Assembly: GCA_018417955.1 (NCBI GenBank)
Contig: JACTVC010000014.1
Location: 1,302,001 to 1,366,000 of the forward strand
DNA: 64,000 nucleotides
Origin: Laccaria trichodermophora
Taxonomy: Eukaryota > Basidiomycota > Agaricomycetes > Agaricales > Hydnangiaceae
Direction: 5' to 3'
The notes under the pieces were generated by a model. That model was not told the DNA's origin. It made no database searches and saw only the letters and a program-made list of their open reading frames with translations. The translations under genes and the position numbers were made by a program. Shown here piece by piece: positions 45,295-57,586 of the stretch (its first letter is position 1; every line of letters starts with the position of its first letter).

Positions 45295-46185
45295 GGTGTC
45301 TGGCTGTTAACGAAAAGAGATGGAAAAAGAGTACGAGGAGAGTATTTTAAACAGTGGGGAGCACACTGTTGACAGTCGAGGATAAGGTTTCAACTGATAA
45401 ATCTTGTCTTATCGATCTTTTTAGGCTTCACGTGACTCATTTTCTGCCTTTTCCGGTCCCGACCATCGCAAGTCGCATTCGTTTCCGACGAAGGCCAAGG
45501 GACTCGAACTCGAGCCAGTCGCCTCATAAACTCGAAACAAGTCGCTTCGTAGCAGCTCCTGATACTGCAGCAAGAATGGCTAATCAACAACTGCCACAGA
45601 CGTAGCTCCGCATGGACCCCTATCCCACAAACTTGCACTCTTGACTGGTGCAATGATCTTACCTTTGATATTCACTATATCATCGCATGTCAAATAGGCG
45701 CGTCACGGCTCTCTCCACTTCTCGTGATCGCCATAGTCATGGACGCATAGATGTTGACCTGGATTCAATTATACCCCGGGATATATTACTACCACATTAG
45801 TTCCCAAAAATTCGAAGCGCGATACGCAATATGCTGTAAATTTCCTTGCTGGAGATTTCCGCACGCGAAGTTGGTGTAATATCCCCAAATTACCACTTCA
45901 GTTGACCAGTGAAATGTCCGTGTTGTTCCTGAACGCACTGGGTTAGACCTTCGCAAGTCGACAAGAAGAGACAGCTATCGACCAACCTCTTTCGCAATTA
46001 ACGTTCAGGTTAGGAATCACGTCGCGGAAGGGACTAGTACTTGAAGAAGCAAACGATACTTGGAAATGATATGAGATACCGACCATATCCATCAACTCAC
46101 GTGTTGTGATTTCGAGTCACATTGGCGTCTGGCTATAATCAAAGCCAGTCGGACTCTCTGTAGCAAAGAAATAAAGTGCTCACCA
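45295..46185. other. eEF2 promoter region and intergenic space
   Basis: The gap between the divergent eEF2 and GNAT genes. A cacgtgac word at 45429-45436 could be a bHLH-type site. Open frames on both strands look random. A TTCGAGTCC-like box on the minus strand near 45500 does not fold as a tRNA. Confidence 0.45.
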
Positions 46186-47047
46186 ATGTTGAATCCCCAA
46201 CTTTTTCCACTCGAAGTGGACCCTCAGACGGGGGAGCCATTCCTTCGTTTACGGCATCATAAATCCATCATCCTCACTCCTACGCGTTGGGATGACGCAG
46301 AACAACTTGTGGAATACATGAATGATCCTCGTTTGTATGTGTGGTTGAAGAGCCCACCATTCCCATATCTCCTGGGTAATAAAACTCTTATCTTCAGAGG
46401 AATTTTTAACTGAAAAGCCTGCAGAACACGCGGAAAGTTGGTTGGGTAGTATGATCGGCCCTTCAAAAGATATCCTTCAAGAACTGGAAGAAGCAAAGGA
46501 AGTTGCGGAGTTGAAGACTGTCGAGGATTGTCTTGTCCACGTCATCCGAGAAGTAATGGAAGATGGGACACAAAAGCCCATAGGAAACGCCCATATGTTC
46601 CGATACAAGAACGGCGAGCTTGTATTGTCGGATGGCAGCTGGACGGTGGACTGGGCTGGGAAGGCCAAACGGGAGGAAGAAAACGGAAGTCGCAAAGCTG
46701 GCGACCCAGAAATCATATGGAGTTTTGGGGGTTGGTACACCTTTGGTCCATCTTTTGCAAAACACAATTCCTCATGTCCTTGTTGTCTAGACTGGCTCGC
46801 ACCAAGCCACCACAATCAAGGGATTATGACCGACGTGGTGGAAACCCTGCTGCATGACTGGGGCGTACCAAGGATGGGAGTGCGGCATATGATTGCGGCG
46901 GCATTCGAAGGCAACATGGCAAGCGTGAAGACCTTTACAAAGAATGGCTTTGACATGGTATACACGTCAAAAAACCATTTTGAAGTGAAAGGAAAGATGC
47001 AGGGGTTGCACGTTCTGGAGTGGAAAGCTGCGGAAAAGTTGGATTAG
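46186..47047 (+). CDS. GNAT-family N-acetyltransferase
   Basis: Starts MLNPQLFPLEVDPQTGEPFL, then ILTPTRWDDAEQLVEYMNDP and VWLKSPPFPY, joined across an intron (about 46374-46416) to PAEHAESWL. The acetyl-CoA part follows a second intron (46745-46788): DWLAPSHHNQGIMTDVVETL shows the Q/RxxGxG/A-like turn (HHNQGI), followed by VRHMIAAAFEGNMASVKTFT and KNGFDMVYT, the typical neighbour-residue motif of RimJ/RimL-type enzymes. An ELTE-like acid patch lies in the linker VMEDGTQKPIGNAHMFRY. Substrate unknown; similar fungal proteins act on small molecules or protein N-termini. About 245 residues. Confidence 0.85.
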
Positions 47048-47261
47048 ATTTCGTTTGATTTCAGACCAAAGGCGGTTTCATAGTTTTCTCCTTTGCATTT
47101 TGGTTGTATACGGCAAATTTTCTGAGACTAGCCTCGATAGCCAACAACGCTGAAGCGAGACATCTTGGTGAGAGGAGTTGCGTGAGAAAATACGCGACCA
47201 CTGCCTTTAACGATCTTCGGTTGATCCTCGCTTGAATCCATTTCTTTCCTTGTCATCAACC

Positions 47262-48487
47262 ATGCCACCTCGAGGTAATGAAGGTCTGGATTTTACACCC
47301 ATCCTCACCCATTATCTCTTTCTCTTCACCTCTGTTCTTTCCATTGTGAGTCAAAGCTTCGTCGTCACGCTTCTTGTTTGCTAAAACACCTCCCTAGCTT
47401 GCCTGGTTCATAGCGTTCATCTCTCAGTGTTTTGCTCAAGCACAGCGTGCGTCTTTTCAACTGATTGTCCGAGTATTTCTCTAATTTTTTGAAATAGTAC
47501 ATGGTGGGGTCGGCGTCCTATGGTTCGCAATCTTTCTGCAGCTCGCACTCATCGCCGGTGTCCTGTTGACACTGGCGACCGATTCAATATCCATGCACCG
47601 TTTCCAAATATCTACCTTTGGCGCCGTCGCTATCGTCTTCGCCGTAATAGGGGTCAATCAAGGCATTTTCACGGGTGCTGGCTCCCTTGAGGCTATGGCC
47701 GCTGGCTGGCTTATCCTCGCCATGTGCGACATCCTCTGGGTCCTCTATTTTACATCGGAAGAAGATTCTCTCGCTCTATACATCTTCAACTCTATGGGCA
47801 CTGGCGGCCTCACCCCTCCGTCGCGTCGTCGTCGGACACGTACACAATCTTCCATGCACAACGTTCAGACAGGCAATGGATACACAACTAACTATTCCTC
47901 CGGCGGTGGGATCGGATCAAACGACGCATATGACCCAGCCAAAGCAGGGAGCGGAGCGTTTGGCAGCACAAACAATGTCATCAGGAGCCAGGGTAGCTTC
48001 CAGGGGAGTCTCAACGATGGCATGACGAGGAGTGTTGGAGGCACGGGCGCAGGGAGTATACACAACCAACCAAGCGGTGCAGGCTCTATCGGCGGCGTCG
48101 ACAATGGGCCTAACTCTCCGCTCATGGCGGGCATCGGAGCGGGAGGGTCCGGCGGAGGATCTGCAACGGAGGTAAACCCCCCAGTTGATGTCTACTCATA
48201 CAAGGCAAAGGCGCTATATGCTTGTAAGAATCACCTGCGGAATCTCACACTGCCATTCACTGACATCCTTCCAGATGTTGCTAACCCAGACGATCCAAAT
48301 GAAATATCCTTCCAAAAAGGAGAGATTCTCGACATCGTAGACAAGCAAGGGAAGTGGTGGCAAGCGAAGAAAGGAGATGGAACACTAGGAAGTGAGCGTC
48401 GAGCGTCAATTTTCTGTGGTGAATTGCCTCATTGACCCTTTTTGCCCTTCCGCAGTTGCACCTTCCAATTATTTGCAAATAATCTAA
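47262..48487 (+). CDS. SHO1: SHO1-type osmosensor adaptor
   Basis: Plasma-membrane sensor of the HOG branch. Start MPPRGNEGLDFTPILTHYLF; four membrane segments, the first split by introns (FTSVLSI to LAWFIAFISQCFAQAQ), then VLWFAIFLQLALIAGVLLTL, GAVAIVFAVIGVNQGIF and AAGWLILAMCDILWVLYFTS. A Gly/Ser-rich linker of about 150 residues leads to the C-terminal SH3 domain: YSYKAKALYAYVANPDDPNE (ALYxY, completed across the intron 48224-48274), ISFQKGEILDIVDKQGKWW and GIAPSNYLQII after the last intron (48392-48455). WW and PSNY ligand residues are present, so binding to a Pbs2-like proline motif is expected. Stop TAA 48485-48487. Five exons. Confidence 0.95.
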
Positions 48488-49085
48488 AAACGCAACCGTG
48501 GTGTATCTCGCACGCGCCCAGTGTTCTCATACTTACGCCTAGCCATCTACGACTATTTACGTCCGCCCCGTCATGCTTTTAATTCCCATGGAGACAACAA
48601 GAACTTTTGCACATATAACCCCCTTCCGAATACCGTTTTTCCTTGCTGCATTCTCCTTCTGCTTGGCACGCGTTCTGGATTTTGGTTTATATCTTGTCTC
48701 CATTCTGATTTCCCCCCTTCAACAAATTTGTTTTCATGCATATGATTCCTGATACCATCTACGTTTTTTTATATCTATAGCACATTCCACTTGACTCCCA
48801 GCTTGTTACTACGAGCATGAACGACGTGGCAACGGGGCACAACTCCTCCAAAACATATACTTATACGATATGTGCTTGTTGTATACCAAACTATCGGTTT
48901 TCTCATGTCGTTCTTATGGGGTTAGTTGCGGACCGCTTCGGACAATTATGACTCTGGTCCGAGAAGGTAGATCGCTCACTCGAAACTATCCTCCTGGTCC
49001 GGTGTAGAGATACGCATTTCTCGCAAGTTGCAAGTGCTGCAGCCTTATTATCACTTTGCTCACATTGTCACGACATACACGAGCC
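48488..49085. other. intergenic, no gene seen
   Basis: T-rich SHO1 3' flank followed by the upstream region of the F-box gene. A 74-codon open frame at 48521-48745 looks random. Confidence 0.4.
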
Positions 49086-50294
49086 ATGGTCCTATCAGTG
49101 TGCCGAAGATGTGCTACCACCATAGTGAACAACGCGCTCGGTATCCAACGAGATACCAGTGATGTTTTATGTGACGCAGACCCCGTAGCACCAAGCTTCG
49201 GCGCTGGTGCACCCGATACCCAGCGAGCGAATCTAGACGCAGAAATTGACGTGATGGATCAGCTCATTTTCAAGCTTCGCGTGGAGCGAGCACGACTTTG
49301 CAAGAAACGGAACACGCTGTCACCCATATCCCTCTCCCTACCACCCGAGATCCTATCGGAGATATTTCTCTATGCAGGTCTTCCCGACCTTTCCAGCAAA
49401 TCGGACAACTCCACCGTAGTGCCTCTGCTTCTTGGGAAAGTGTGCACTGCATGGCGACAGATTGCGTGGTCCATGTCCGAACTCTGGTCGAGCATCCATA
49501 TTCGGGTGTCGAGGAAGCGGTCAGATACACAGGCTGCGCTACTACGCGAATGGCTGGAGCGTTCCGGTCAGCGTCCCCTATCCATTTCCCTGACCTCCGA
49601 AAACGACGAACATACTTGGAGGGATGCGCTGACGCCGACTGCAGTCATTTCCGAATTGGCTTCCGTGTGTTACAAGTGGCAGAAGATAGATCTATTCCTG
49701 CCAGAGGCGTGGTACGAGTGCCTCAGCAAAATTGGAAATCAGCTCCCGCTCCTCACATCCGTGACGGTGCACCCTTCAGCAAATGAATTCATCCCTCGGC
49801 CTATGCATGTGTTCAGCGAAGCCCCTTTGCTTCACGAAGTCTCCTTTTCCCATTACTACCTCCACGATGTCAGTCTACCATGGGGACAGCTAACGAAGCT
49901 CAAAGCGAAATGTATATCAACAGACGAATGTCTGGAGGCCATTCAACGAAGCACACAATTGGTCGAGTGCCATTTCGAGGATGTATACCCACCCGAAGAT
50001 CAATTTCCACTTCCTCCCAGTCCCGTCGTGAATCAGCAGCTGAAAATTCTGCGGGTGGTCCTGAGCACAGGAACGGTGATTGCGCCTCTCCTCGACCGCC
50101 TCACTTTGCCTTCCCTCCACAGTCTCGAAATTTCCTCAGCAGAACAATCCGTATGCGAGACGCTCATCACTTTGGTCGAGCGGTCGTCCTGTCCCCTTAA
50201 ACGGGTTAAACTCTTTGGTGCCACCGTTCTAGAGGAGGACATGATTTCCTTACTCAAAGCTGTACCCACTCTTCAAGAAATGACCTCGCATTGA
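49086..50294 (+). CDS. F-box-like domain protein
   Basis: Intronless, 402 residues from the ATG at 49086. N-terminal coiled stretch LDAEIDVMDQLIFKLRVERA followed by the F-box LPPEILSEIFLYAGL and KVCTAWRQIAWSMSELWSSI, the pattern of the large Agaricomycete F-box family in SCF-type ubiquitin ligases. The C-terminal two thirds are irregular leucine-rich repeats (KWQKIDLFLPEAWYECLSKI, LLHEVSFSHYYLHDVSLPWG, LPSLHSLEISSAEQSVCETL) ending LKAVPTLQEMTSH. Family members are usually longer, so the C-terminus may be truncated. Substrate unknown. Confidence 0.8.
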   Translation: MVLSVCRRCATTIVNNALGIQRDTSDVLCDADPVAPSFGAGAPDTQRANLDAEIDVMDQLIFKLRVERARLCKKRNTLSPISLSLPPEILSEIFLYAGLPDLSSKSDNSTVVPLLLGKVCTAWRQIAWSMSELWSSIHIRVSRKRSDTQAALLREWLERSGQRPLSISLTSENDEHTWRDALTPTAVISELASVCYKWQKIDLFLPEAWYECLSKIGNQLPLLTSVTVHPSANEFIPRPMHVFSEAPLLHEVSFSHYYLHDVSLPWGQLTKLKAKCISTDECLEAIQRSTQLVECHFEDVYPPEDQFPLPPSPVVNQQLKILRVVLSTGTVIAPLLDRLTLPSLHSLEISSAEQSVCETLITLVERSSCPLKRVKLFGATVLEEDMISLLKAVPTLQEMTSH

Positions 50295-50729
50295 GCGTAA
50301 CAACCGTCGTCTTCCACGCAGAGTATCCGATCGTACTTGATTGTACTCAAACGTCGCTGCTCCATGTCTAAGAGCTCGGTCATTCTTAAGGCCAGCCACG
50401 ATGTTTGGTCGACCTTCACCGCAGGTACAAGCCACCCGTTTGCGCTCTGGAAAAGTGACAGAAACGATACAACGATGCGATGTTCTCGCAATGTACTTAC
50501 TCACATGGTTCCAGTGGCGTTATTCTTATACGATTCTTACAGGCCCTACACAATTGACGAAGGAAATATAGAGGCATGGCAACCAGCGAACTTTTGAGAT
50601 CCTGATAAATGTATATTCATGATATTTAGATGCTCTTGTTGTACTACTGCTACACTGGAATTGTATGATACCCTCAAGCGGGTCGAGGATAAGAACTCTT
50701 CGAATTAAATAGTCAACATACTCACCATC
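50295..50729. other. intergenic between convergent genes
   Basis: The 3' flanks of the F-box gene and RNF10. The region 50337-50597 is open on the plus strand in two frames but has no family resemblance; it could be decayed LRR sequence from a longer F-box gene. Confidence 0.35.
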
Positions 50730-52939
50730 TCAACGACGTCGTCCACCTCCACCACTGCCAAGAACAACAAGCTTAGCGCCCCGCTTCTTCCTCCCACCAG
50801 TAGCGCTCTCAAGCTCATGCCATGCTTCATCCATGTCCCACTGCTCAACCGTTGTCGCACTCACCCCACGATGGGACCCAGAGGCTGGCCGACCAGCCTG
50901 TGAAGGCGTCGAATGCAGAGCAGACGCAAAACTTCGTGCACCCCATGCACCCGTCACAGGCGGAACCGAAACTGGTTCAGGTTGCACTACGACAACCGAA
51001 GGCCCCTCCAATGCTGAAAAGTCCTCTATCGGGTATTCCACTGGCTCGAGTGGAGTAGATGTCCAAGCAGCGGAAGAAACAGCAGAGTTATGCTTCTCCC
51101 GTTCCCTCTCCTCAGCCCTCGTACGCGCACGATCGTCCTTCCTGCCCTTCTCCTTGCGTCTTGCGATACGCATCTTCAATGGACCTTCGAAGTTCTTCAA
51201 GCCCTCTGAACCCACGACGCCCTCAAGATCAGCTTCAATGAACACGACATCGGCGCTTTCCGGCATGTGTGCGAGGTATTTGCACCGCTTGCGGAGATCG
51301 TCGTTGACGGTGCCCTCCGAGAGACTCTCTACTCGGATGGTTATGGAGTCGGGAAAAGATTGATAACCGCCAAAGTGCGACAGTAGGATCTTGATGTCTA
51401 AGGGGTGAAGAAAGATAGGAAGGCCGGATGCTGCTTGATAATAGTAGTAAGTTGATGTTGTTGGTGGTGGTGGATTGAGGTTGCGACGCTGTTTGGGCGG
51501 ATTGTTACGGCCTTGCAAAGTTCTTGGGTTACTTTCCTTTGGTGAAGCTGCTGCAGGAGTGGGAATCGGAGTGCTACCCCCCGACCTAATGGAAAGAAGT
51601 TCATGGGGTACCTCTGAGAGGGGTGGATGAGCGCGAGCTGCTTCTTCCTCCTTTTGGCGACGAGAATGGAATGACAAGCGTTCCTCAATTTCCTGTTGCC
51701 CACGCCGGGCTTTCTCGATCTGCTCTTTCAGTGCTGAGGTTTCGAGCACGGCAGCCTTCGCAATTTGATTCCGGACTTTCTGTTCCGCACCATCAATGAA
51801 GGATACACCTAGATCATCGTTCATTTCGACAAGCAGCCTGCGCTCCGAAGCAAGTTCGTCGAGGTTTCTTGTCAAGTCAGAGATGAGATACGCTGTTGTC
51901 GCAAGCATGAACTTTGAAAAGCTGAAGACATCAGGAAGAAAATGGAATGGGGCTTGGTGAGGAGGAAGCAGGTCAGAAGGCCAGGTGGGCGAGCGTGGCA
52001 AAGCTAAGGTGGTAATCTGAGGACGCTCAATGAGCCTCATTCGTAGTGATGAGCCTGCGCGGGGAACAGCCTCAAAGGTGTTATCTAGAGTCGAAGAGGA
52101 GGACGAAGCCTCCGCGCAAGGCTGGTCGATATCTTCGTCTACCTGAGTTGGGCCGTCGTACCACTTGACAGTCTTCAACTGTCGTTCGTTGACAGAGTCA
52201 AAGCATATCGGGCATCGCGCCCACTTGTTATCAGATGTACTCAAGTAGTGCAAAATGCAAGAGAAGCAGAAGACCTGTGTCCATGCCCTAGCCAATCAGA
52301 CTTTGGACAGAGAGAGACGAATTTCACTGACATGACCACATTTAGTCATGCGGGCTGCAGTGGGGGGAGAGAGGCATATTGGGCATGTTGTAAGCCCCTC
52401 TCCCTGGCCAGACGAATCTCCTGTTGCAATGGCAGAGGCCAGCGCGGAGGAGCGAGGGATGATAACCTGAAGAATATCCTGCCACTGGAAGAAGCTGCAA
52501 AAAGATAAGATGAATATAGCAAGATGACCCGGATTGAAATGTACGTGCATGTCTGGGTCTGCAAAATGCACGGTGTAATCCCCGTTGGGGTTCATGACGA
52601 ACCGATACTGTGCATTGACGAACCCTACGCATGGGTGTTAGTTGAGATCGGTGATGATAGGGAAAAACACATACGCTCCTTATTCCATACACCTTGGGAA
52701 GTACCTGACTTCCTGCTCCTCCTCGGGATGTTGGTCAGAGGCCTTGTCTGCCGTGGAGGAAGGGTGAAGTTTAAAAGATGATTCAAGTTGACAGATTGGT
52801 TTGCGGCCATCTTGGAAACACGACTTGGGGTGTTTGGTTGCAGGATAGGAGTGCTCGTCATTGGATACGATGATGGCGGCAACGAGCGTACGATGTGCAA
52901 TGGCTCGCTCCCCTTGGTGGGAAGCGTTGGGGAAGCCAA
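50730..52939 (-). CDS. RNF10: RING-finger protein RNF10/Mag2 type
   Basis: Putative ubiquitin ligase; animal and yeast relatives ubiquitinate 40S ribosomal proteins during translation stress. N-terminal part from 52939 includes VNLNHLLNFTLPPRQTRPLT, then FVNAQYRFVMNPNGDYTVHF and QWQDILQVIIPRSSALASAI. The RING is CPICLSPPTAARMTKCGH joined across an intron (about 52270-52330) to VFCFSCILHYLS and WARCPICFDSV (C3HC4). The long last exon (50730 to about 52270) carries STYYYYQAASGLPIFLHPLD and ILLSHFGGYQSFPDSITIRV, diagnostic of RNF10, a Glu/Arg-rich helix, VEYPIEDFSALEGPSVVVVQ and a glycine/arginine-rich C-terminus. Start: MASPTLPTKG at 52939 is the first Met; the Met of MAANQSVNL, 43 codons in, is possible. 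The divergent WBP11 ATG is 84 bp away. Confidence 0.92.
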
Positions 52940-53023
52940 CGACCGATGTCATGACCATGACCTTGACTATTCAAGGTGACTCAAAGTCACACGTGCACGG
53001 GTCCGCGCGTAATCCAGACTACC

Positions 53024-54798
53024 ATGGCAAAAAAGTCACTCAATCCTGCAGACTCTTTCCGTGAGTACACCCTTTTCAGACCCGTATCAACGCTCACAGA
53101 AATTATCAGGGAAGGCGCAGCGTAAAAAGGAATTGAAAAAGGCAAGAACTCTTCACTATCGCAAGCCATCATCGCCATAACATTCATCTTTGTAGTAGAA
53201 TAAGGCCGAACGTTCTAAAGCGCGAGATTTTTCTCTCGTTAAGAAGGATACTCATGGTATGCAACTCCAGTGGAATATACACGTGTCCTCAACTTGTCAC
53301 AGACCTCGAAGACGAAATCGAGCGGCTGGAAGGCGCTGCAAAGACGTCCAACGCCGACCCGGATAAATTAGCGGAACTCAAAGCTGAACTAGAAAAGATC
53401 AACAGAAAGAAAGCAGAATATGTTGCTGAGCATCCAGAACAGCGACGTCTCGTCTATCGACCTCGCAGAAAAGAAGGAGAGAAGGAGGAGGAGATAGTCT
53501 TGCCAACCAGAAGGTTGTTCCGCAAGAACGGGCTTCCCCGACATCCAGAGCGAAGTATCTACTATGACCCTGTGATGAACAAGTTCGGTGTCGCTCCTCC
53601 TGGGATGCCCTACATGGAAAGGCGTGAGTTCAGCCCTGCTGTTTGCCTTCGTGAGCCTAACTCTCCCGAAATGCAGCTCTTTTACCAGGTGAAGTTGACA
53701 GCGACGAAGAGATGGAAGAAGGTATACCTCCAGATTCCCCGTTTTTACAAAAGCTCATGCTTCGTGCAGACGAGGATGATATTCCAATGCCAGAAGGCCT
53801 TCCACCGGGGTCAGAATTGGTTACTGACGACGACGATATTCCCATGCCAAACGGTCCACCCCCAGGACACAATACAGTCGAAGGTTGGTTAGATGCTCCG
53901 ATTAAAAGTTCTGCAATTTCACCGCCTTCCAGAACTACCACATCTACCACCCAATATGGCCGCACCCCCAGCCCCATCAGTCAACAGTCTTCCGCCCCCG
54001 CCTCCACCCCCTGGATATCCGCCCAACCTTTCACCATTCGGTATGCCTTTGGGAAGTTCACTCCCTCCACCACCGCCAGGCGGCTTTCCTCCCAACGGCT
54101 CGTCACTACCACCCCTGCTGCCAGGTTCCACAGTTGGACACTTTCCTCCTCCACCCCCGAATTGGCCTGTCAACTTCCCCCCTCCGCCACCTCCAGGATA
54201 TCCAGCAATGGTACCTCCTGGCTTCCCACAGTTTTCAAATTTCCCCCCTCCTCCTCCATTTAATCCAAACTCAATGCCACCTCCTCCACCAGGTTTCTTT
54301 CCCCGACGTACTCAGTCGTCATCCTCAGTGCAAGATCCACTTTCTTCTATCCCCCATCAAACCTTCCAGGCACATCGAGCCACTCAATTGGCCGCTCCAC
54401 ATCCCTCTTTGCCTCCAAAACCTACGAGTAATACACAAACACCTCCTCAACCACAAGCATCTGAAGCGGAGCTTGCCGCTGCAACTGTGTTTGCTGCTCC
54501 GCAACTACGAGACTTCAAGAAAGAGGCGACGGCATTCGTACCCACAACGGTCAAACGCAAAAAGGCTGCGGCTGCGAGTACTCCATCTTCGGGTGTGAAT
54601 GCCGCGCCGTCGCTTGGTGAACCGGCGAATGATGCGGAGATGAATGTGGATGCAAGGCCTGATCTGCTGAGTACGTTGAAGAACCAGTTTGGGCCCTCTC
54701 CCGGTTCACAGAAAGCCTCAACGAAACAAGACAAGGTGGATTCAAAGCGAAAGGATGATTACGATCGATTCGTTGAAGAGATGGGTGATATTCTGTAG
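53024..54798 (+). CDS. WBP11: WW-domain-binding protein 11 homologue (splicing)
   Basis: Nuclear proline-rich protein of spliceosome biology. Exons begin MAKKSLNPADSF, RKAQRKKELKK, then NKAERSKARDFSLVKKDT after a GC-AG intron (53142-53198), then DLEDEIERLEGAAKTSN and the family block VAEHPEQRRLVYRPRR, RHPERSIYYDPVMNKFGVAP PGMP. A long last part has acidic DEDDIPMPEGLPPG repeats and polyproline runs typical of WW-binding tails, then KKEATAFVPTTVKRKKAAAA and the conserved C-terminus DDYDRFVEEMGDIL. At least six exons, of which the last runs from about 53893 to 54798. The RKAQRKKELKK-NK sequence fixes the GC-AG junction. Confidence 0.93.
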
Positions 54799-54981
54799 CA
54801 GATATGTAGATATCGATGTTGAACCATGTTTTGTCAGTATGAACGAATTGGCGGTCCGAGTGCGACAAATGGAAGCGAGGCTTGCCCCAAGTCGCCTCGA
54901 GGCATCTCCTTTCCCCTTCTATAACTACGTCTCGGATTTGCATTCGGGACTTGAAGTGGTCCTCCTCTTCAAACTGGATTG

Positions 54982-56334
54982 ATGAGCTCCAGCCAGACTA
55001 TTCTACTTCGACCACGGCCCCTCGCCAAGTTTTCCGGTGCCTTCCTTCTACTACCTCTGCTACCCCACCCCAAGCCGTTGAGACCTCTCCCGGCTGAACT
55101 ATGGTCTCAGATATTTGCCTACGCCCTGGCTTCTGAGGAAGCCAAGTGGTCATGGTCTCTTCTGAGAGTGTGCAAAGGATTCAAGGTCTGATATATTTGC
55201 ATTTCTCCTTCAACCTCATTCAACAAATTTTAACACCTCAACTGCACACAGGAAGTCGTACTCCCGCTGATATATTCCAATATCTGCCTTGATCAAGTCT
55301 CAACCTTACAACAGTTTCATGATCTGCTACACAATGCGGACCAAAAATGGGATTCCATTCGACGAATACCCTACTCAACGCCAGGCCGCTGGGTACAGGT
55401 CCTAGACCTCTCCAGTATTGCTTTCACCGGGCAACCCCAGGCTCTTCTTCTTGACTCGGTCCTGGCGCGTTTATTTACAGTGCTACCCTTCCTCTCTACC
55501 CTCTACGTCAATCCTTCATTCGTGCTCAGCCGTAGGGTTCTATCCTCACTCGCTGACCGTGAAGGAGCAACCAATATCCGCATACTTGGAGGGCTTAGCT
55601 ACGTCCCTCCACCTTCCCCTACTCCCAGTGATGATCCATTTGTCCAGCTGCTTCGGTGCTGTCCCAACTTGGAGGAGTTGGAAATCGTTGGACAAGGCTT
55701 GGACCCCGCTGAGCTGGAATTCAATTTTCATGGGTTACAGTTACCTCCAATGGACTACTTCCGGCCGATTCGCCTACCTAACCTGCGTATATTATCTCTG
55801 GTTTCCATGCACGCCTCTCCCCTCATGCTTGCCTTACTCCACTCTCCTCTACCATCTCTTCAAAAACTTACAGTTACCCCTTATGATGACGTACCATATC
55901 CCGCATCTCTCGTTACCCACCTGATTTCTACTCATGGAGAGAACCTCCGGTCTCTCATTCTTTTCGCACCTAAATCATGGCCAGCACGAAACCACCCTTC
56001 GCCGCATAATGTTATGGATTATACCCCTAACCTTCACCACCTCTCCCTCGAGAATCCTCTCCCGAATATCTCCTTACAGGAGAATCATGCATTACAAATC
56101 CTCTCCATCCCTCGGCCCAAGGCTGATTTCTGGAGAGTGTTGGAAAGGGCACTACGCCACTTACCCAATCTCGCAGTTCTTCGTGCGAGGGATGTTCGGT
56201 GGTTGAGAAAAGGAATGGGGTCTATGGCCCAAGAAGCTGGTGTTCAAGGGGAGATGAAGGAGTGGCGGAGAAGACTTAGGAGATGGGGAATACGCCTGCT
56301 TGACGCTGACTGGAATGAGTCGGAGAATGAGTGA
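54982..56334 (+). CDS. F-box protein with leucine-rich repeats
   Basis: Two exons, 54982-55185 and 55252-56334, giving 428 residues. F-box at the N-terminus: LRPLPAELWSQIFAYALASE, WSLLRVCKGFKEVVLPLIYS (split by the intron). Then LRRs: RWVQVLDLSSIAFTGQPQAL, VLPFLSTLYVNPSFVLSRRV, CCPNLEELEIVGQGLDPAEL, LPNLRILSLVSMHASPLMLA, LQKLTVTPYDDVPYPASLVT, LRSLILFAPKSWPARNHPSP, LPNLAVLRARDVRWLRKGMG, and a basic C-terminus WRRRLRRWGIRLLDADWNES. It is intact and unlike the broken F-box genes of the 10-13 kb island, so it is probably a conserved single-copy member. Substrate unknown. Confidence 0.85.
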
Positions 56335-56737
56335 GATATACTCCTGACGTGTACCATCATGCCACATCTACGGTTCTAGCCTCTATTAAAAAAAGACTAT
56401 CCCCACTCGCCAGCACGATGTGATGAGTAGCTTATATCAAAGTATAAAATGTCTATTCCTTGGGTATCGAGAGGAATCCCCGAAGACGGTCGACGAGCAT
56501 ATCCCAGCAAACATCTTTCTCACTCGTCGCAGCGTTTTGCGCCAGCCCTTCTAGAGGGAATCCCCCAGCTGTCGTCTTTTTAGATCCGAAACCCACTCCA
56601 GAACAATCGCAAAGAATGTCCATCAGCCTACGACGGCGTTTGTCTTCCCTCCAGAATTATTGGCAGAGAACGATATTACCGAACTTTACGTCATTCGATA
56701 CTTCGCAGCAAACGGCATCGAAGTATCCCTTTGTGGG

Positions 56738-56746
56738 CATGCTACG
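56738..56746. repeat. 9-bp target-site duplication, left copy (CATGCTACG)
   Basis: Identical to 59675-59683. Lies in the CGHAT codons of the PhzF pseudogene. Confidence 0.85.
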
Positions 56747-57164
56747 CAGTGATGAGTCGATTGGTATATCTCGATCCGGATCGCCGATACCCGCAGGCTT
56801 CTTTTTGAAACCGCGGTAGACGGAGTTGCATCCTCCTTTGAAGAAGCATCGTCAATTCGTAGATAACCGCGAAATAATAATGAAAATAGCTAGTTATTCA
56901 ATACATAGGCAAGAGGTATAACATCGTTGTAAAGACACTGATAAGTGTTTCGGACTCTGCCGAGGTATTACATAAGTCTGAAGTCACGCATTCCGTGCCC
57001 CTTCCGTATGTTTTCCGACGCGCCATACCAGTTCAACTGACGCTCCTCCATCCTAAGTGAACGGGAACACAGGAAGATGCAAAGGTCGACGTCTGAGGTT
57101 CCCATGTACACAATAACATGTATGTCTTTCAAAATTTCGGAGGAAATTGTTACTACGAACATTG

Positions 57165-57412
57165 CTGACCGTCAGACAGCCCTACTACGGCCATGGCCAT
57201 CGATGGGGGGTTGCCTTTGCGATGGACCCTAGTTGCCGCACTAGATCTTACTATCTCGTAGGGGCCTTCACGCATTTGAGGTGGTGCGCATAAGGACGGG
57301 CAATCCACGTCATCGATTTCGACATAATCAGGTGGACCCGTAAATCTTGGTGGGAACGAAACTCGAATACGACGGAAACCGAATGCTGGAACGGCTGTAT
57401 TTTGTGAGTTAC
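57165..57412 (-). pseudogene. protein-coding fragment inside the TIR element
   Basis: Minus-strand open stretch of about 80 codons reading AVPAFGFRRIRVSFPPRFTG, PDYVEIDDVDCPSLCAPPQM, EGPYEIVRSSAATRVHRKGN and ending near 57170, with a plausible acceptor at its 5' end. The family is not recognised. It looks like a captured or decayed gene piece. Confidence 0.4.
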
Positions 57413-57586
57413 AGTATTGCTATACTATGCAATATAGGGAATACTCATGACGCGAGGTTTGCCAGCTGAGGCGCATCCGGACATCAAAAAGCCATTGAAC
57501 TAATTAAATTTTTTTTCTGGGGGAGGGGGCAAAAGCTCGCGGTTCGTCCTTGCAACTACGTCTACTGATCAACTGATGCCTTTCTT

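Noticed and set aside
45480..45560. Second tRNA-like B box (GAGTTCGAGTCCC, minus strand)
   Set aside because: The T-stem is mispaired and no acceptor or anticodon arm can be drawn.
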